From Alphaproteobacteria bacterium (GTDB lineage: Bacteria; Pseudomonadota; Alphaproteobacteria; Thalassobaculales; Thalassobaculaceae), in contig JANSYS010000001.1 of the NCBI GenBank assembly GCA_024742275.1, positions 248,001-312,000 of the forward strand: 64,000 nt of DNA, read 5' to 3'. Positions 9,986 to 21,754 of this stretch are shown here, in pieces. Made by a program: the position numbers and the translations under genes. Numbering within the stretch: the stretch's first letter is position 1; each line of letters opens with the position of its first letter. The notes beneath the pieces are model-generated. The model worked only from the letters and a program-made list of their open reading frames with translations, searched no databases and was not told the origin of the DNA.

Positions 9986-11398
9986 ATGTCGGTCGTCACC
10001 CGCTTCGCCCCCTCGCCCACCGGGTTCCTGCATATCGGCGGGGCGCGGACGGCCTTGTTCAACTGGCTGTTCGCCCGCCATCACGGCGGACGCTACCTTC
10101 TGCGTATCGAAGACACAGACCGCAAACGCTCCACGCCCGAGGCGGTCGATGCGATTCTCGACGGTTTGAATTGGCTCGGGCTGGACGGCGACGAGGAGCC
10201 GGTTTTTCAGTTCTCGCGGATCGAGCGCCACACGGAAGTCGCCCGCCAGCTCCTGGAAAAGGGTCAGGCCTATCGCTGCTACTGTTCGCCGGAAGAGCTC
10301 GAGCGGATGCGCGAGACGGCGCGGGCCGAAGGGCGCCAGCCGCGTTACGACGGCACCTGGCGCGAGCGCGAACCTTCGGAGGCTCCCGTCGGCGTCGATC
10401 CCGTCATCCGCATCAAAGCCCCACAGGACGGCGAGACCACCATCGTCGACGCGGTGCAGGGTTCGGTGACGGTACCGAACGCCCAACTCGACGACATGAT
10501 CATCCTCCGAGCCGACGGCACACCGACCTACATGCATTCCGTGGTGGTCGACGACCACGACATGGGCATCTCCCACGTTATTCGCGGCGACGACCATCTG
10601 AACAACGCGTTCCGCCAAGCGGTCATCTATCGCGCCATGGAGTGGGACGTGCCGGTGTTCGCCCACATACCGCTGATCCACGGGCCGGACGGCGCCAAGC
10701 TGTCCAAGCGGCATGGCGCGCTCGGCGTCGATGCCTATCGGGACATGGGCTACCTGCCGGAGGCGCTGAACAACTACCTGCTGCGCCTCGGTTGGGCCCA
10801 TGGCGACGAGGAGATCGTGCCGCGAGATCGGGCCGTCGAGCTTTTCGATCTGGACGGCGTCGGACGTTCCGCCTCCCGGTTCGACTTTGCCAAGCTGGAG
10901 AACCTGAACGGGCACTATATCCGCGAGGCGGACAATGATCGTCTGACGACCGAGGTCTTGGCCCGGCTGGAGGCCGAGCCCACAGGCGTGGTTCTCGACG
11001 ACACCGCCCGGACCCGCATTCGTGCCGGCATGGAAGGTCTGAAAGCCAGGGCGCGAACGATCGTGGAACTGGCCGAGAACGCGCGCTTCTATGCCGCCAG
11101 CGTGCCGCTTTCCTTCGACGAGAAGGCACTGAAGCTCCTCGACGACGACGCCCGGCGCGTGTTGTCGGGGCTTGCGGAAAATCTCCGTGGGCTTAATTCT
11201 TTCCAGGAGGGAGACGTCGAACAGGCAGTTCGCTCCTTTGCTGAAGCTCAGGAACTGAAGCTTGGCAAAGCGGCGCAACCTTTGCGCGCCGCCCTTACCG
11301 GATCGGCCACATCACCGGGAATATTCGAGGTCCTGGCGGTCCTGGGAAAAGACGAGTCGCTGAGGCGCATCGACGCCGTTTGCGGCACTGCACACTAG
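9986..11398 (+). CDS. gltX: glutamyl-tRNA synthetase
   Basis: A 470-residue class I aminoacyl-tRNA synthetase. It has the HIGH-type motif HIGG at residues 16-19 within [20 protein letters not shown] and the KMSKS-type motif KLSKRHG near residue 237, plus the GluRS segments [11 protein letters not shown] and [18 protein letters not shown]. It loads glutamate on tRNA-Glu and possibly, in an alphaproteobacterium, on tRNA-Gln for the GatCAB route. Two tRNA-Glu genes lie at the far end of this window. The ATG is preceded by AAAGGCAG. A small inverted repeat, GCGGAT-AGT-ATCCGC at 11398-11412, follows the stop. Confidence 0.97.
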   Translation: MSVVTRFAPSPTGFLHIGGARTALFNWLFARHHGGRYLLRIEDTDRKRSTPEAVDAILDGLNWLGLDGDEEPVFQFSRIERHTEVARQLLEKGQAYRCYCSPEELERMRETARAEGRQPRYDGTWREREPSEAPVGVDPVIRIKAPQDGETTIVDAVQGSVTVPNAQLDDMIILRADGTPTYMHSVVVDDHDMGISHVIRGDDHLNNAFRQAVIYRAMEWDVPVFAHIPLIHGPDGAKLSKRHGALGVDAYRDMGYLPEALNNYLLRLGWAHGDEEIVPRDRAVELFDLDGVGRSASRFDFAKLENLNGHYIREADNDRLTTEVLARLEAEPTGVVLDDTARTRIRAGMEGLKARARTIVELAENARFYAASVPLSFDEKALKLLDDDARRVLSGLAENLRGLNSFQEGDVEQAVRSFAEAQELKLGKAAQPLRAALTGSATSPGIFEVLAVLGKDESLRRIDAVCGTAH

Positions 11399-11476
11399 CG
11401 GATAGTATCCGCCCGCCGCTGCGCGCGAACCCTGGCCAATGCCGGGGGCGCGGCTTCGAAACAGGGGACTACAAAG

Positions 11477-12781
<1,305 letters not shown>

Positions 12782-12812
12782 CCCTTTGGGGTCGTATCGA
12801 TCGAGATGGAGA

Positions 12813-12836
12813 GGGCGGCTTTCGGGCCGCCCTTTT
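12813..12836 (+). terminator. intrinsic terminator of gltA
   Basis: GGGCGGC (12813-12819), a six-base loop, GCCGCCC (12826-12832) and TTTT form a perfect 7-bp GC stem followed by a U-run, 30 bases after the gltA stop. It also separates gltA from the convergent lpxB gene. Confidence 0.85.
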
Positions 12837-13018
12837 CGTGTTCTCAGGCTCGAATGCACCCCCGGCCGTGTGCCGAGGCCCATCCGCGACCCACACCTGA
12901 TCTCGAAGAACCGGCCAGCGCACGTGCGATCCAGCCGCAGGCCCCGGTAAACGGCCGAGGAGTGGGTGAGGCTGAAAAAACAGAATGGTCAGTCATCATC
13001 CCGCGATGACTCAGTCAG

Positions 13019-14233
13019 TCAGTCCGCGGCCAGGTCGCCACCGACGACCTTAAGCACCGCCTTCGCCGCCCGACCGGACGGGTCCTCGCCGTCCACGGTG
13101 AGCATTTCTCGGATCGCTTCGCTGGCGGCCCCCTGCTCGGCCCGCGCGCGCGGGTCGTCGAACAGCCGCTCGATCGCCACGGTCAGACGGTCGGCGGTGC
13201 AATCCTCTTGCAGGAACTGCGGAATTACACGCTTGCCCATCAGCTTGTTGGTCAGCACCACGGACTCAGGGTCCACCAGCCTCCGGGCAATCGCCGCGGA
13301 CAGCGCGTTCACCTTGTAGGCGACCACGGTCGGGACGCCGGCGAGGCTCAGTTCGAGCGTCACGGTCCCGGACGCGGCCAACGCCACCGTGCAGGCGGCG
13401 AAGGCATCTGCCTTGTGCCGATGGTCGGTGACCACGCTGACCGGCGCCCGCCAGTCCGCGGTTCCAGCCCGCACCATCTCCTCGACGACGGAGACCGTCG
13501 GTAGCACCACGCGCAGGCCCTGATAGCGAGAGGCGAGCCGGTCTACCACCTGGCCGAACACAGGGAGCAGGCGTTTCACCTCTCCCGGCCGACTCCCCGG
13601 AAATACCCCGAGGACCGGGGCGCCCGCCGGCACGCCATAGCGGCCCTTGAAGCGTTTTCCGCTCCCAGCAGGAGCGATCGCCGCCGGATGGCCGACGAAG
13701 GTGGTCGACAGGCCATGCGGTTCGAAAAACGGCGGCTCGAACGGATACAGCGCCAACAGATGGTCCAGGAACCCGGCAATCGCTTGCGCCCGACCCGGAC
13801 GCCACGCCCATACCGTCGGCGGCACCCAGTGGATGAGCCGCGGCCCCTCGCCGGTTCGGCGCCGCAGGGCATGCAACCGCTTGTTCACCCGCATGGTGAA
13901 CGCCTTGCTGTCGATCGTTACGACGGCGACCGGCTTGCGGTCGCGTATATCCGCGACCGTCTCAGAGATCCGGCCGAGCAATTTCGGCGCCTTCGGCAGG
14001 ATCTCGAAGATCCCCATCACCGCCATCTCGCTGATCGGGAACAGGCTCTGGAGCCCCTCGGCCTCCATACGCTCGCCACCGACGCCCGCGACCTCGATCC
14101 GATCCCCGGTCCGCTCCCTAAGCGCACGGATCAGTCCCGCCCCCAGCGCGTCGCCCGATGCCTCGCCGGCGATGATGTAGATTAGAGGCACGCCGGCACC
14201 GATACCGGGCTTAGCACCCGAAACCGAGCTCAC
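13019..14233 (-). CDS. lpxB: lipid-A-disaccharide synthase
   Basis: A 404-residue GT19 glycosyltransferase that joins UDP-2,3-diacylglucosamine and lipid X into the lipid A disaccharide at the inner membrane. It shows YIIAGEASGDALGAGLIRAL, the VTIDSKAF strand, HWVPPTVWAWRPGRAQAI, VLGVFPGSRPGEVKRLLPVF and the late ASGTVTLELSLAGVPTVVAYK motif. It is last in the long envelope operon and overlaps lpxI by four bases. The gltA terminator region lies downstream on the opposite strand. Confidence 0.96.
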   Translation of the reverse strand: MSSVSGAKPGIGAGVPLIYIIAGEASGDALGAGLIRALRERTGDRIEVAGVGGERMEAEGLQSLFPISEMAVMGIFEILPKAPKLLGRISETVADIRDRKPVAVVTIDSKAFTMRVNKRLHALRRRTGEGPRLIHWVPPTVWAWRPGRAQAIAGFLDHLLALYPFEPPFFEPHGLSTTFVGHPAAIAPAGSGKRFKGRYGVPAGAPVLGVFPGSRPGEVKRLLPVFGQVVDRLASRYQGLRVVLPTVSVVEEMVRAGTADWRAPVSVVTDHRHKADAFAACTVALAASGTVTLELSLAGVPTVVAYKVNALSAAIARRLVDPESVVLTNKLMGKRVIPQFLQEDCTADRLTVAIERLFDDPRARAEQGAASEAIREMLTVDGEDPSGRAAKAVLKVVGGDLAAD

Positions 14234-15072
14234 GTCCGTGCTCCGTCGAAGGGCATGGCATGCACGAACAGCCCCGCCTTGTCGGCCGCGGCGACGGTGG
14301 CGTTCCGATCGACGATGAGAGTCTGCCCGGCTTCAATCACGATACCCGAAAACCCGGCGGCCGCCACGGCGTCGACGGTTCCGACGCCGATGGTGGGACG
14401 GTCCACACGGTCGTTCTGCCCCGCCTTGCGGCCCTTCACCAAGACCGGCCGCGCGGCCTCACGCTGTAGGGCGCCGGCCCGAGCGATCATCGCGTCGGTT
14501 CCCTCCACCGCCTCGACGGCCAGCACGAGCCCCTCCTGCACGGCGACGGCCTGTCCGATATCGGCACGACCGAGGGCCGTCAGCGCTTCTATCCCACGCC
14601 CCGCGTCGGCGAGGGCCCGTGCGTCGGGCGCCGATCGTGTCAGGGTTCCGGCAGGGGCGAGATATCCGCCCAGAACGTCCTCAACGCCGATCACGGTAAA
14701 GCCGTCGCGTTCCATCTCCTCGACGATCACCGACAGAAGCCCGTCGTCGCCGAACACACGGGCGCCGGCCCGCGCGATCGCCGCCGTCGACCGCAGGTCC
14801 AGACCGAGCGAAGAAAGCGCCGGACGTTTCATCGGGCCGGCCATCACCACCTCGCCGCATCCGGCAGCATGCAGGGCCTGCAAGGTCTTCGAGGTTGCGC
14901 CGAGCCGCATCCAGGCGTGCGGCAGGCCGTCGACGGTCGAAAGATCGGTCTGGCCTTCGAACGCGATCACGAAGACCGATCTACCCTGGTCGCGCGCGGT
15001 CTCGGCGATCCGGCGCGGCAGCACACCTCCGCCGGCCAGAATTCCAAGCCCACCCTTGGGATCACCGGTCAT
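14230..15072 (-). CDS. lpxI: UDP-2,3-diacylglucosamine pyrophosphatase LpxI
   Basis: A 280-residue LpxI (DUF1009) protein, the enzyme that replaces LpxH in alphaproteobacteria and makes lipid X from UDP-2,3-diacylglucosamine. Visible blocks are LGILAGGGVLPRRIAETARD, VVMAGPMKRPALSSLGLD, VIVEEMERDGFTVIGVEDVL, and KAGQNDRVDRPTIGVGTVDA with the catalytic acidic residue region. The position between lpxA and lpxB is the usual one. It starts seven bases after lpxA ends and overlaps lpxB by four bases. Confidence 0.95.
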   Translation of the reverse strand: MTGDPKGGLGILAGGGVLPRRIAETARDQGRSVFVIAFEGQTDLSTVDGLPHAWMRLGATSKTLQALHAAGCGEVVMAGPMKRPALSSLGLDLRSTAAIARAGARVFGDDGLLSVIVEEMERDGFTVIGVEDVLGGYLAPAGTLTRSAPDARALADAGRGIEALTALGRADIGQAVAVQEGLVLAVEAVEGTDAMIARAGALQREAARPVLVKGRKAGQNDRVDRPTIGVGTVDAVAAAGFSGIVIEAGQTLIVDRNATVAAADKAGLFVHAMPFDGART

Positions 15073-15079
15073 TGGATCC

Positions 15080-15886
15080 TCAGAGGTCGTTGCCGTCGTC
15101 CGGCTGGCAAATCTTGCGCGAGGAATCGGAACGGATGAATTCCACGATTTCCATAACCGGCGCCGAGGCAGTGAACTCGGCCGCCACTTCCTCGAGGCGT
15201 TCCTGGAACGTCCCTTCGCTCGCGAAGAGCAGCCGGTAGGCTTTTCGCACCTCGTGGATCTCGTCGCGGGACAGTCCCCGGCGCTTCATGCCGACGATAT
15301 TGATTCCGGAGAGCCGCGCCCGGTCCCCCATGACCGAACCGAACGGAATGACATCACGCTCGACGCCGGTCACGCCGCCGACCATCGCGTAGCGCCCGAT
15401 CCGAGCAAACTGATGAACGGCCGAAAGACCACCGAGTACGGCGAAATCCATGACTGTGACGTGGCCGGCAAGCGTAGCGTTGTTGGCCATGATCACCTGG
15501 TTGCCGACCCTGCAATCGTGGCCGACGTGCACCCCCACCATGAGAAGGCAACCGTCGCCGATCCGCGTGACCATACCTCCCCCATCTGTCCCGGGGTTGA
15601 TGGTCACATGCTCGCGGATCACGTTGTCGGCGCCGATTTCTAGCGTCGACGGTTCGCCCTTGTACTTCAGGTCCTGAGGTCTCAGGCCGATGCTTGCGAA
15701 CGGAAAGATCTCGGTACGGGGGCCGATGGTCGTCCGGCCACCGACGACGACATGCCCATGGAGGATGCAGCCGTCTCCCAGCGACACCTCCGGCCCGACG
15801 AGCGTATAGGGGCCGATCTGGACCCCTTCGCCCAAGCGCGCACCGGGCTCGACCACCGCGGTCGGGTGGATCTGCGTGGTCGCCAC
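15080..15886 (-). CDS. lpxA: UDP-N-acetylglucosamine O-acyltransferase
   Basis: A 268-residue left-handed beta-helix acyltransferase that adds a 3-hydroxyacyl chain from ACP to UDP-GlcNAc, the first step of lipid A. Hexapeptide repeats run from IHPTAVVEPGARLGEGVQIG to about residue 190. The catalytic His lies in VGVHVGHDCRVG, and NNATLAGHVTV, GGLSAVHQFARIG and MKRRGLSRDEIHEVRKAYR match LpxA. It is 10 bases downstream of fabZ in an operon order (lpxD-fabZ-lpxA) widespread in Gram-negatives. Confidence 0.97.
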   Translation of the reverse strand: MATTQIHPTAVVEPGARLGEGVQIGPYTLVGPEVSLGDGCILHGHVVVGGRTTIGPRTEIFPFASIGLRPQDLKYKGEPSTLEIGADNVIREHVTINPGTDGGGMVTRIGDGCLLMVGVHVGHDCRVGNQVIMANNATLAGHVTVMDFAVLGGLSAVHQFARIGRYAMVGGVTGVERDVIPFGSVMGDRARLSGINIVGMKRRGLSRDEIHEVRKAYRLLFASEGTFQERLEEVAAEFTASAPVMEIVEFIRSDSSRKICQPDDGNDL

Positions 15887-15896
15887 GGGTGACTCC

Positions 15897-16370
15897 TCAG
15901 CTATCCAGAATCATGGCCGAATAAGTCGCTTCGGCCACCAACGTTCCATCGACCTTGGCTTGCCCTTCGAATTTCCAGACATTGCCCCGGTTCCGCAGCT
16001 TCTTGACGTGTATCTCCAGGCGATCGCCGGGCACGACCGGACGGCGGAAGCGGGCATTGTCCACTGTCATGAAGTAGACGAGCTTGCCTTCGGCTTCCGG
16101 CCCCAGGGTCGCCACGACGAGACAACCGGCGGTTTGCGCCATGGATTCGACAATCAACACGCCCGGCATCACAGGACGCTGAGGGAAATGGCCGGCGAAG
16201 AACGGCTCGTTGATCGAAACGTTCTTGATCCCGACGCAGCCGACATTCGGCTCGATCTGGACAACCCTGTCGACCAGAAGAAAAGGATAGCGATGCGGGA
16301 TCAGTTCCATGACCCGCATGACATCGATATCCGGGTAGCCGGCGACCGGCTCGTTCACCGCTTCACTCAT
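15897..16370 (-). CDS. fabZ: 3-hydroxyacyl-ACP dehydratase FabZ
   Basis: A 157-residue hot-dog fold dehydratase of type II fatty acid synthesis. The [13 protein letters not shown] segment and the catalytic [20 protein letters not shown] block (His and Glu) are intact. The ATG at 16370 follows GGCGGGAG at a good distance and is preferred over an in-frame GTG at 16385. It competes with LpxA for 3-hydroxyacyl-ACP, and the two are adjacent here. There are 11 bases to lpxD and 10 to lpxA. Confidence 0.97.
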   Translation of the reverse strand: MSEAVNEPVAGYPDIDVMRVMELIPHRYPFLLVDRVVQIEPNVGCVGIKNVSINEPFFAGHFPQRPVMPGVLIVESMAQTAGCLVVATLGPEAEGKLVYFMTVDNARFRRPVVPGDRLEIHVKKLRNRGNVWKFEGQAKVDGTLVAEATYSAMILDS

Positions 16371-16381
16371 GATCTCCCGCC

Positions 16382-17425
16382 TCACCCTTCATTCCGCGGG
16401 CCTGGATCGGACTTGCCCTGGCCCAGTCTCTTCCACGCTGCGATCTGTCGTCGCCACTCACGCACCGGAACGGCGGGCGCGCCCCCGTAGGCGGCGCCCC
16501 CTGGCAAGCTCCGGTTGACGCCGGACATGGCAGCGACCTGCACGTTGCTGCCGATCTCCAGATGGCCGGCAACGCCGACCTGGCCCGCAAGGACAACGCG
16601 ATCGCCGAGCCGCGTACTGCCCGAAATTCCGACCTGGGCGACAATGATACAGCCACGCCCGAGCACGACGTTGTGACCGATTTGTACAAGATTATCAATC
16701 ATCGAGCCCCGACCGATCACCGTATCGGCATTGCTGCCCCGGTCGACCGTGGTGTTGGCTCCGATCTCTACATCGTCCTCGACGATGACCCGTCCGAGCT
16801 GCGGAACGAGGAACGGGCCTTCGTCGTCCATCTCGAAACCGAATCCGGGTTGGCCGATGCGCGCGCCCGGGTAGATGTAGCAGCGGGCGCCGATCAGGGC
16901 GTGCGAGACGGACGCGCCGGCGCCGATCCGCGTTCTTTCGCCGATCCGAACAGCCGGACCGATCACGGCATTGGCGTCGATGCGAGCGCCATTACCGATC
17001 TCGGCCCCCGCCTCGATCACAGCTCCCGCCGCAACCGACACGCCCTCGCCAAGCCGGGCGGTGGGGTCGACCGCGGCCGCCGCATGGACGCCCGCCGGAA
17101 ACAGCTCTTCCGGGTGAAACCGCCGAGCAAGCCTTGCATAGGCCCGTCTCGGGCGCTGGGTGACGAGAAGCGCCATACCCTCGGGCGCCTGGTCGATAAA
17201 GGCCGGCGCCACCAGACAGGCCCCTGCTCCGGAACTCCGGAAGCCGTCGACATACCGGCGGTTCTCCAGGAACGCCACGTCCTGCGGACCGCCACCGTCC
17301 AGAGTGCCGACATCCAGGAAGGACCGCGACGGGTCGACACTTCCCCAGAGCTCCGCCCCGGTCATCTCAGCGATTTCCCCAAGTGTGAACGGACCCGCCT
17401 CGGCGTGGAATCTGTTGTCGACCAT
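16382..17425 (-). CDS. lpxD: UDP-3-O-(3-hydroxyacyl)glucosamine N-acyltransferase
   Basis: A 347-residue LpxD, which N-acylates UDP-3-O-acylglucosamine in the third step of lipid A synthesis. An N-terminal uridine-binding domain (residues 1-100, with [14 protein letters not shown]) is followed by many hexapeptide repeats from about 105 to 320. The catalytic-region [21 protein letters not shown] and the [18 protein letters not shown] tail are present. It follows the ompH-like gene by 29 bases in the bamA-ompH-lpxD-fabZ-lpxA order. Confidence 0.96.
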   Translation of the reverse strand: MVDNRFHAEAGPFTLGEIAEMTGAELWGSVDPSRSFLDVGTLDGGGPQDVAFLENRRYVDGFRSSGAGACLVAPAFIDQAPEGMALLVTQRPRRAYARLARRFHPEELFPAGVHAAAAVDPTARLGEGVSVAAGAVIEAGAEIGNGARIDANAVIGPAVRIGERTRIGAGASVSHALIGARCYIYPGARIGQPGFGFEMDDEGPFLVPQLGRVIVEDDVEIGANTTVDRGSNADTVIGRGSMIDNLVQIGHNVVLGRGCIIVAQVGISGSTRLGDRVVLAGQVGVAGHLEIGSNVQVAAMSGVNRSLPGGAAYGGAPAVPVREWRRQIAAWKRLGQGKSDPGPRNEG

Positions 17426-17454
17426 GGCTCGTCGTCCTCCCTTGCGTCCGCTCC

Positions 17455-18048
17455 CTAGTCGAGGGGCGGCAACTCGACCGGTACCGAGGGCAGACGCGCG
17501 TTGAGACGGCGCAGTGCCTCATCACTGATATCGAGAGATTTTTCGGCGATCACGATGTGATCCTTGAACAAGACCACTTTCGCGCCGCGCTCGTCCGCGA
17601 TTTCTGCGATCACGGAAACCAGCTCGTTGCGAACCAGGTTCATCGCAGTCGAGAATGCCTGATCGAGGGCACGTCGGCGCTCCTGGACCGACTTCTGAAC
17701 GTCTGCAACACGGTTTCGAAACGCGCGGAGCTGCTGCTGATAGATCTCCGGTTCGAGCGTGGACCGTTCCTGCTGGAGATCCTGCTCGCTGGCCCGCAGC
17801 GCCTTCTCTTCTTCCGTGACCTGACGCTGATAGGCTTGGCGACGCTCGTTTATTCTCGACTGGATCTCCTTGGCGGCATCGGAGTTCCTCAACGCGCCCT
17901 GCACATCCACAACGGCGATCGACATCCCCGTGTCCTGCACCGGCTGCTGCGCCCATCCCGACCCGGCGGGCGCCGCCAACGACAGCGCCGCGGCGATCAG
18001 CGCCGTCTTGAAGACCGAAGCGGCCGCACGGCCCATAGCCCGCAGCAT
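17455..18048 (-). CDS. OmpH/Skp family periplasmic chaperone
   Basis: A 197-residue secreted protein. It has a signal peptide (about residues 1-33, ending [11 protein letters not shown]), a short strand [17 protein letters not shown], then a long charged coiled-coil region (about 60-150) with [20 protein letters not shown], and a C-terminal strand-rich end. The layout matches the trimeric jellyfish-shaped Skp/OmpH chaperones that carry outer membrane proteins to the BAM complex, and it is directly downstream of bamA as in many Gram-negatives. The ATG at 18048, preceded by GGAAGGAAAG, is preferred to one eight codons upstream. Confidence 0.92.
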   Translation of the reverse strand: MLRAMGRAAASVFKTALIAAALSLAAPAGSGWAQQPVQDTGMSIAVVDVQGALRNSDAAKEIQSRINERRQAYQRQVTEEEKALRASEQDLQQERSTLEPEIYQQQLRAFRNRVADVQKSVQERRRALDQAFSTAMNLVRNELVSVIAEIADERGAKVVLFKDHIVIAEKSLDISDEALRRLNARLPSVPVELPPLD

Positions 18049-18124
18049 CACGCTTTCCTTCCCGGCATCCACATGATCTCCACAGCGTCCCTTGCAGTCG
18101 GTTCCCCGCCCGGGGTCCGCACGA

Positions 18125-20434
18125 TCAGAAGCGCGTGCCGAAGCTCAGGCGGAAAATTTCCGGAACGTCGAAATCCTCTTTCACCACAGCCTCGGCAGCG
18201 TCGACACGGATGGTCCCGAATGCCGTGGAGAACGACAACCCGATACCCAACGATGCTCGGATCGAGTTCTTGTCCGCAACCTCTGGACCAGATTCGTCGA
18301 CCCCCCAGACGCTGCCGAAATCGGTGAATACGAAGGTTCGCACTCCCAGATCCTCCGGCATGCCCGACGGAAACGCCAGTTCGATCGAGCCCACGTAATA
18401 GCTGTTGCCGCCGAGTGCGTCGTCTGTGCTGGTGTCGCGCGGGCCGACGCCGGCTCGTTCGAAGCCGCGGAAGGAACTGGCGCCGATGAAGAAGCGTTCA
18501 GCGATGGACACGTCCTCGCCCAGGCCGACGATGAAGCCGCCCTGGCCAAGGAAGGACAGCCCCCAGACTTCGTCGAACGGATAATAGTAGCCGGCCCGTA
18601 CACGTGTGCGGAAGAACCGCTCGTCGCCGCCAGCGCCCGCAACCTCCGTCGTGAGCTGTGCGATATAACCGTCCCTCGGATCGAGACGGTTGTCCCGTTT
18701 GTCGTAGGTGAGCGTCTGACCGACCTGGGAGACGACGCGGGTGCCCTCCTGGTCCCGAATGAAGCGGGAGGCGTCCTCGTCCACATCCTTGATCTCGGTC
18801 TGCTCGATCCGATAGTTGATCGACTGTGTCAGATCAGGCTGCAGCGTGTAGGACGCGCGAAGCACGCCGCCGAACCGCAACTCGTCGTAGGAGCTTTCCT
18901 CCAGGGATCGCTCGATCCGAAACAGGTCGAACCCCGCGGCCACGTCGCGATCGAGGAAATAGGGTTCGGTAAAGGCGATGTCGAACTCGGTAGAACGGCC
19001 CGACGCGGTCACCCCGAAACGCAGATCCTGACCGCGCCCAAGCAGGTTCCGCTCGCGGATGCCCACATCGCCAATCAGGGACTCCGCCGTCGAGAAACCG
19101 ATACCGAATGAAATCTCGCCGGTGGACTGCTCTTCCACATCGACCTCGACCACCGTGCGGTCGGGTGCCGATCCCTCGGTGTTCTTCACGTCGACGGTTC
19201 GGAAGAAACCGAGATTCCGGATGCGCCGCTCCGAGCGCCGCAGCTTGGCCGTATTGAAAGCATCGCCTTCAACCAGGCTCATCTCGCGCCGAATGACGCG
19301 GTCGAGAGTCCGAACGTTGCCGTTGATGTTGATGCGTTCGACAAAGACCTTGCTCGCCTCGCCCACCTGATAGGTGATCGAAACCGTTCGGCTCTCCGGA
19401 TCCCGGTCAACCCGCGGTCGAACGTCGACGAAGGCATATCCAAGGGTACCCAGATGGTCCGTGATGGCGTCCACCGTGTCGTCGACCAGCGTGGCGTCGT
19501 ATTGCTCGCCCTCCTCGGTCGCCACGAACTGGCGCAGCGAGTCCGGTTCGAGACGCGGCAATGAGACGTCGAACTCGTTCGGTCCGAAGGTGTAGACAGG
19601 ACCCTCTTCCACCGTGAACGTGACAACAAAGGACTCCCGGTCCGGTGCCAGCTCGGCAACGGCCGACAGAACCTGGAAGTCGGCGTAGCCGTTCTCCAAG
19701 TAGAAGCGCCTCAAGAGTTCCCGGTCGAAGCTCAACCGGTCCGGGTCGTAGGTATCGTCGGAACTCAGGATTCTGTAGAACGCGTATTCCTTGGTTCCGA
19801 TTATCCCACGCAGTGTCGAATCACTGAACGCACGGTTCCCGAGGAAGGTGATCGTGCGCACAGGTGTGAGCGAGCCCTCGTTGATCTCGAACACCAGATC
19901 GACGCGGTTCTGATCCTGGCGGATCAGCTTGGGCTCTACGGTCACACCGTAGCGGCCGGAACGCTGGTAGATTTCTATGATGCGCTGAACGTCCTGCTGG
20001 ACGCGGGTACGGGTATAGACCAGACGCGGACGCAGCTGGATCTCCCGCTCCAGTTCTTCATCGTCGATCCGCTTGTTACCCTCGAAAGCGATCCGATTGA
20101 TGATCGGGTTCTCGGCCACATTAATCACGAGGGTATCGCCGTCGCGCCGCATGGTCACGTCGGCGAACAAACCCGTGGCGTACAGGGCCTTCAGCGAGCG
20201 GTCCAACCGGTCCGGATCGAAGGCATCGCCGGGCTGCACCAACAGGTACGACCGGACAGTCGCCGGATCGATGCGCTCGGTTCCCTGGACGACGATGTTG
20301 GCGACCGTGCTTCGAAGCTGGGGGGTCTGGAACGGTGTTGGTTGAATCTGGGCCCGGGCGTCCGGCGCTGCCGCCACGGCGACGGCCGTCGCAAACGCGA
20401 CCCCCTGAAGAAACCGGATCAATGGTTTGGGCAA
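18125..20434 (-). CDS. bamA: outer membrane protein assembly factor BamA
   Basis: A 769-residue Omp85 protein, the core of the machine that inserts beta-barrel proteins. After a signal peptide (about 1-29, ending AAAPDARAQ), five POTRA repeats run to about residue 420; the first begins VANIVVQGTERIDPATVRSY. The barrel includes GFSTAESLIGDVGIRERNLL and the ASSFRGFERAGVGPRD lid motif. It ends in Phe (LSFGTRF), as needed for BAM recognition. It lies between rseP, 145 bases upstream, and the Skp-like gene. Confidence 0.97.
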   Translation of the reverse strand: MPKPLIRFLQGVAFATAVAVAAAPDARAQIQPTPFQTPQLRSTVANIVVQGTERIDPATVRSYLLVQPGDAFDPDRLDRSLKALYATGLFADVTMRRDGDTLVINVAENPIINRIAFEGNKRIDDEELEREIQLRPRLVYTRTRVQQDVQRIIEIYQRSGRYGVTVEPKLIRQDQNRVDLVFEINEGSLTPVRTITFLGNRAFSDSTLRGIIGTKEYAFYRILSSDDTYDPDRLSFDRELLRRFYLENGYADFQVLSAVAELAPDRESFVVTFTVEEGPVYTFGPNEFDVSLPRLEPDSLRQFVATEEGEQYDATLVDDTVDAITDHLGTLGYAFVDVRPRVDRDPESRTVSITYQVGEASKVFVERININGNVRTLDRVIRREMSLVEGDAFNTAKLRRSERRIRNLGFFRTVDVKNTEGSAPDRTVVEVDVEEQSTGEISFGIGFSTAESLIGDVGIRERNLLGRGQDLRFGVTASGRSTEFDIAFTEPYFLDRDVAAGFDLFRIERSLEESSYDELRFGGVLRASYTLQPDLTQSINYRIEQTEIKDVDEDASRFIRDQEGTRVVSQVGQTLTYDKRDNRLDPRDGYIAQLTTEVAGAGGDERFFRTRVRAGYYYPFDEVWGLSFLGQGGFIVGLGEDVSIAERFFIGASSFRGFERAGVGPRDTSTDDALGGNSYYVGSIELAFPSGMPEDLGVRTFVFTDFGSVWGVDESGPEVADKNSIRASLGIGLSFSTAFGTIRVDAAEAVVKEDFDVPEIFRLSFGTRF

Positions 20435-20579
20435 GGTCGGTCCCCAGTGGTCAAGTCAGCACCCGCCGGCTACCGCCGGCCCTCTCTCATGTTCCCGGAA
20501 CTCCCCCCGGGGCGGGCGACTATAGCGTCGAGCCACTGTCGGGCAAACCGATGTTTCAGCGACGGTTCTCCCACCGCGG

Positions 20580-21707
20580 TCAGCCGATGAACGAGCCGAT
20601 ATAGCCGACGATGTCGAACCGCATCAGATCGTTCCACGTCACGAACAACATCAGCATGACGACCATGCTGAGGCCGGCGATCGACGCCCATTCCTGCGCC
20701 CGTTCGCCGAGCGGTCGTCCGCGGACGGCCTCCAGCGCATAGAACATCAGGTGACCGCCATCGAGAATCGGCACCGGGAACAGATTGATCAGCCCGAGAT
20801 TGATGGACAGAACGGCGGTGAACCAAAGCGTCATGACAAGGCCGCTCTGGGCGACGGTGCCCGACATCTCGGCGATCCTCAGGGGGCCGCCAAGCTCTTC
20901 GGTACCCCGCACGCCGATCAGCATCTCGCCGACGGCGTCGAGGGTCTGCTTGATGATTGAGCCGGTCTCCGCCGTCGCGGTCAGCACGGCGTTCAGCGGA
21001 TCCAGCTTCTCGACCGTCATCTGATTCGACTGGACCCCGAGGCGGCCGAAGCTGATCTCGTTCCCGAATCTGTCGGTTTCCGTCACCTGATCCGGCGTCA
21101 CCGTCAGCTCGCGCATCACCCCCGACCGCTCGACTTCGAGAACGATCGGTTCGCCGGGTCGCTCGAAAACAATGCGGCTGAGGTCGGAAAACCGGGAAAT
21201 CTCAGTCCCGTCGGCGGAGACTATGCGGTCCTCGACCTGCAAACCCGCGCGCTCGGCTGCGGAGTTCTCGAGAACCGCATCGACGACGGCCGGGGCATAG
21301 GGACGCCCCTCGATCATATAAAGCCCGGCGAGCACCAGGATGGCGAAGATGAAGTTCGCCAACGGACCGGCGGCGACGATCGCCGATCGGGCAGCCAGAC
21401 TCTTGTGATGGAAAGACACGCGGCGCTCGTCTTCCGACAGGCCGTCATCGTCGACCGCGCCGGCGCTGGCCGGGTCCGCATCGCCGAACATCTTCACATA
21501 GCCGCCAAGCGGTATGGCACAGAACTTCCAGCGCGTGCCACTCTTGGCGTTCCACCCGAACAGTTCGGGTCCGAAGCCGATAGCAAACGCCTCCACGCGC
21601 ACGCCATTGCGGCGCGCCACGAAGTAGTGTCCCCACTCATGCACGAAGACCAGGATGGTCAAAATGACCAGAAAAGGCAGCGCGTAGTCGGCGATGATAT
21701 CGATCAT
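20580..21707 (-). CDS. rseP: RIP metalloprotease RseP (site-2 protease)
   Basis: A 375-residue intramembrane zinc protease. The HEWGH motif (HExxH, about residues 24-28) sits in the first membrane helix, a PDZ domain covers about 120-215, and the second zinc-ligand motif is NLFPVPILDGGHLMF in a late helix. RseP-type proteases cleave anti-sigma factors and remnant signal peptides in the inner membrane. Only one clear PDZ domain is visible, where E. coli has two. It follows dxr by 47 bases in the classic dxr-rseP-bamA order. Confidence 0.95.
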   Translation of the reverse strand: MIDIIADYALPFLVILTILVFVHEWGHYFVARRNGVRVEAFAIGFGPELFGWNAKSGTRWKFCAIPLGGYVKMFGDADPASAGAVDDDGLSEDERRVSFHHKSLAARSAIVAAGPLANFIFAILVLAGLYMIEGRPYAPAVVDAVLENSAAERAGLQVEDRIVSADGTEISRFSDLSRIVFERPGEPIVLEVERSGVMRELTVTPDQVTETDRFGNEISFGRLGVQSNQMTVEKLDPLNAVLTATAETGSIIKQTLDAVGEMLIGVRGTEELGGPLRIAEMSGTVAQSGLVMTLWFTAVLSINLGLINLFPVPILDGGHLMFYALEAVRGRPLGERAQEWASIAGLSMVVMLMLFVTWNDLMRFDIVGYIGSFIG

Positions 21708-21754
21708 CCGAAACCTTTGTCCCTTACTCTCTCCGCCCGCCCGTCACGGCGAAC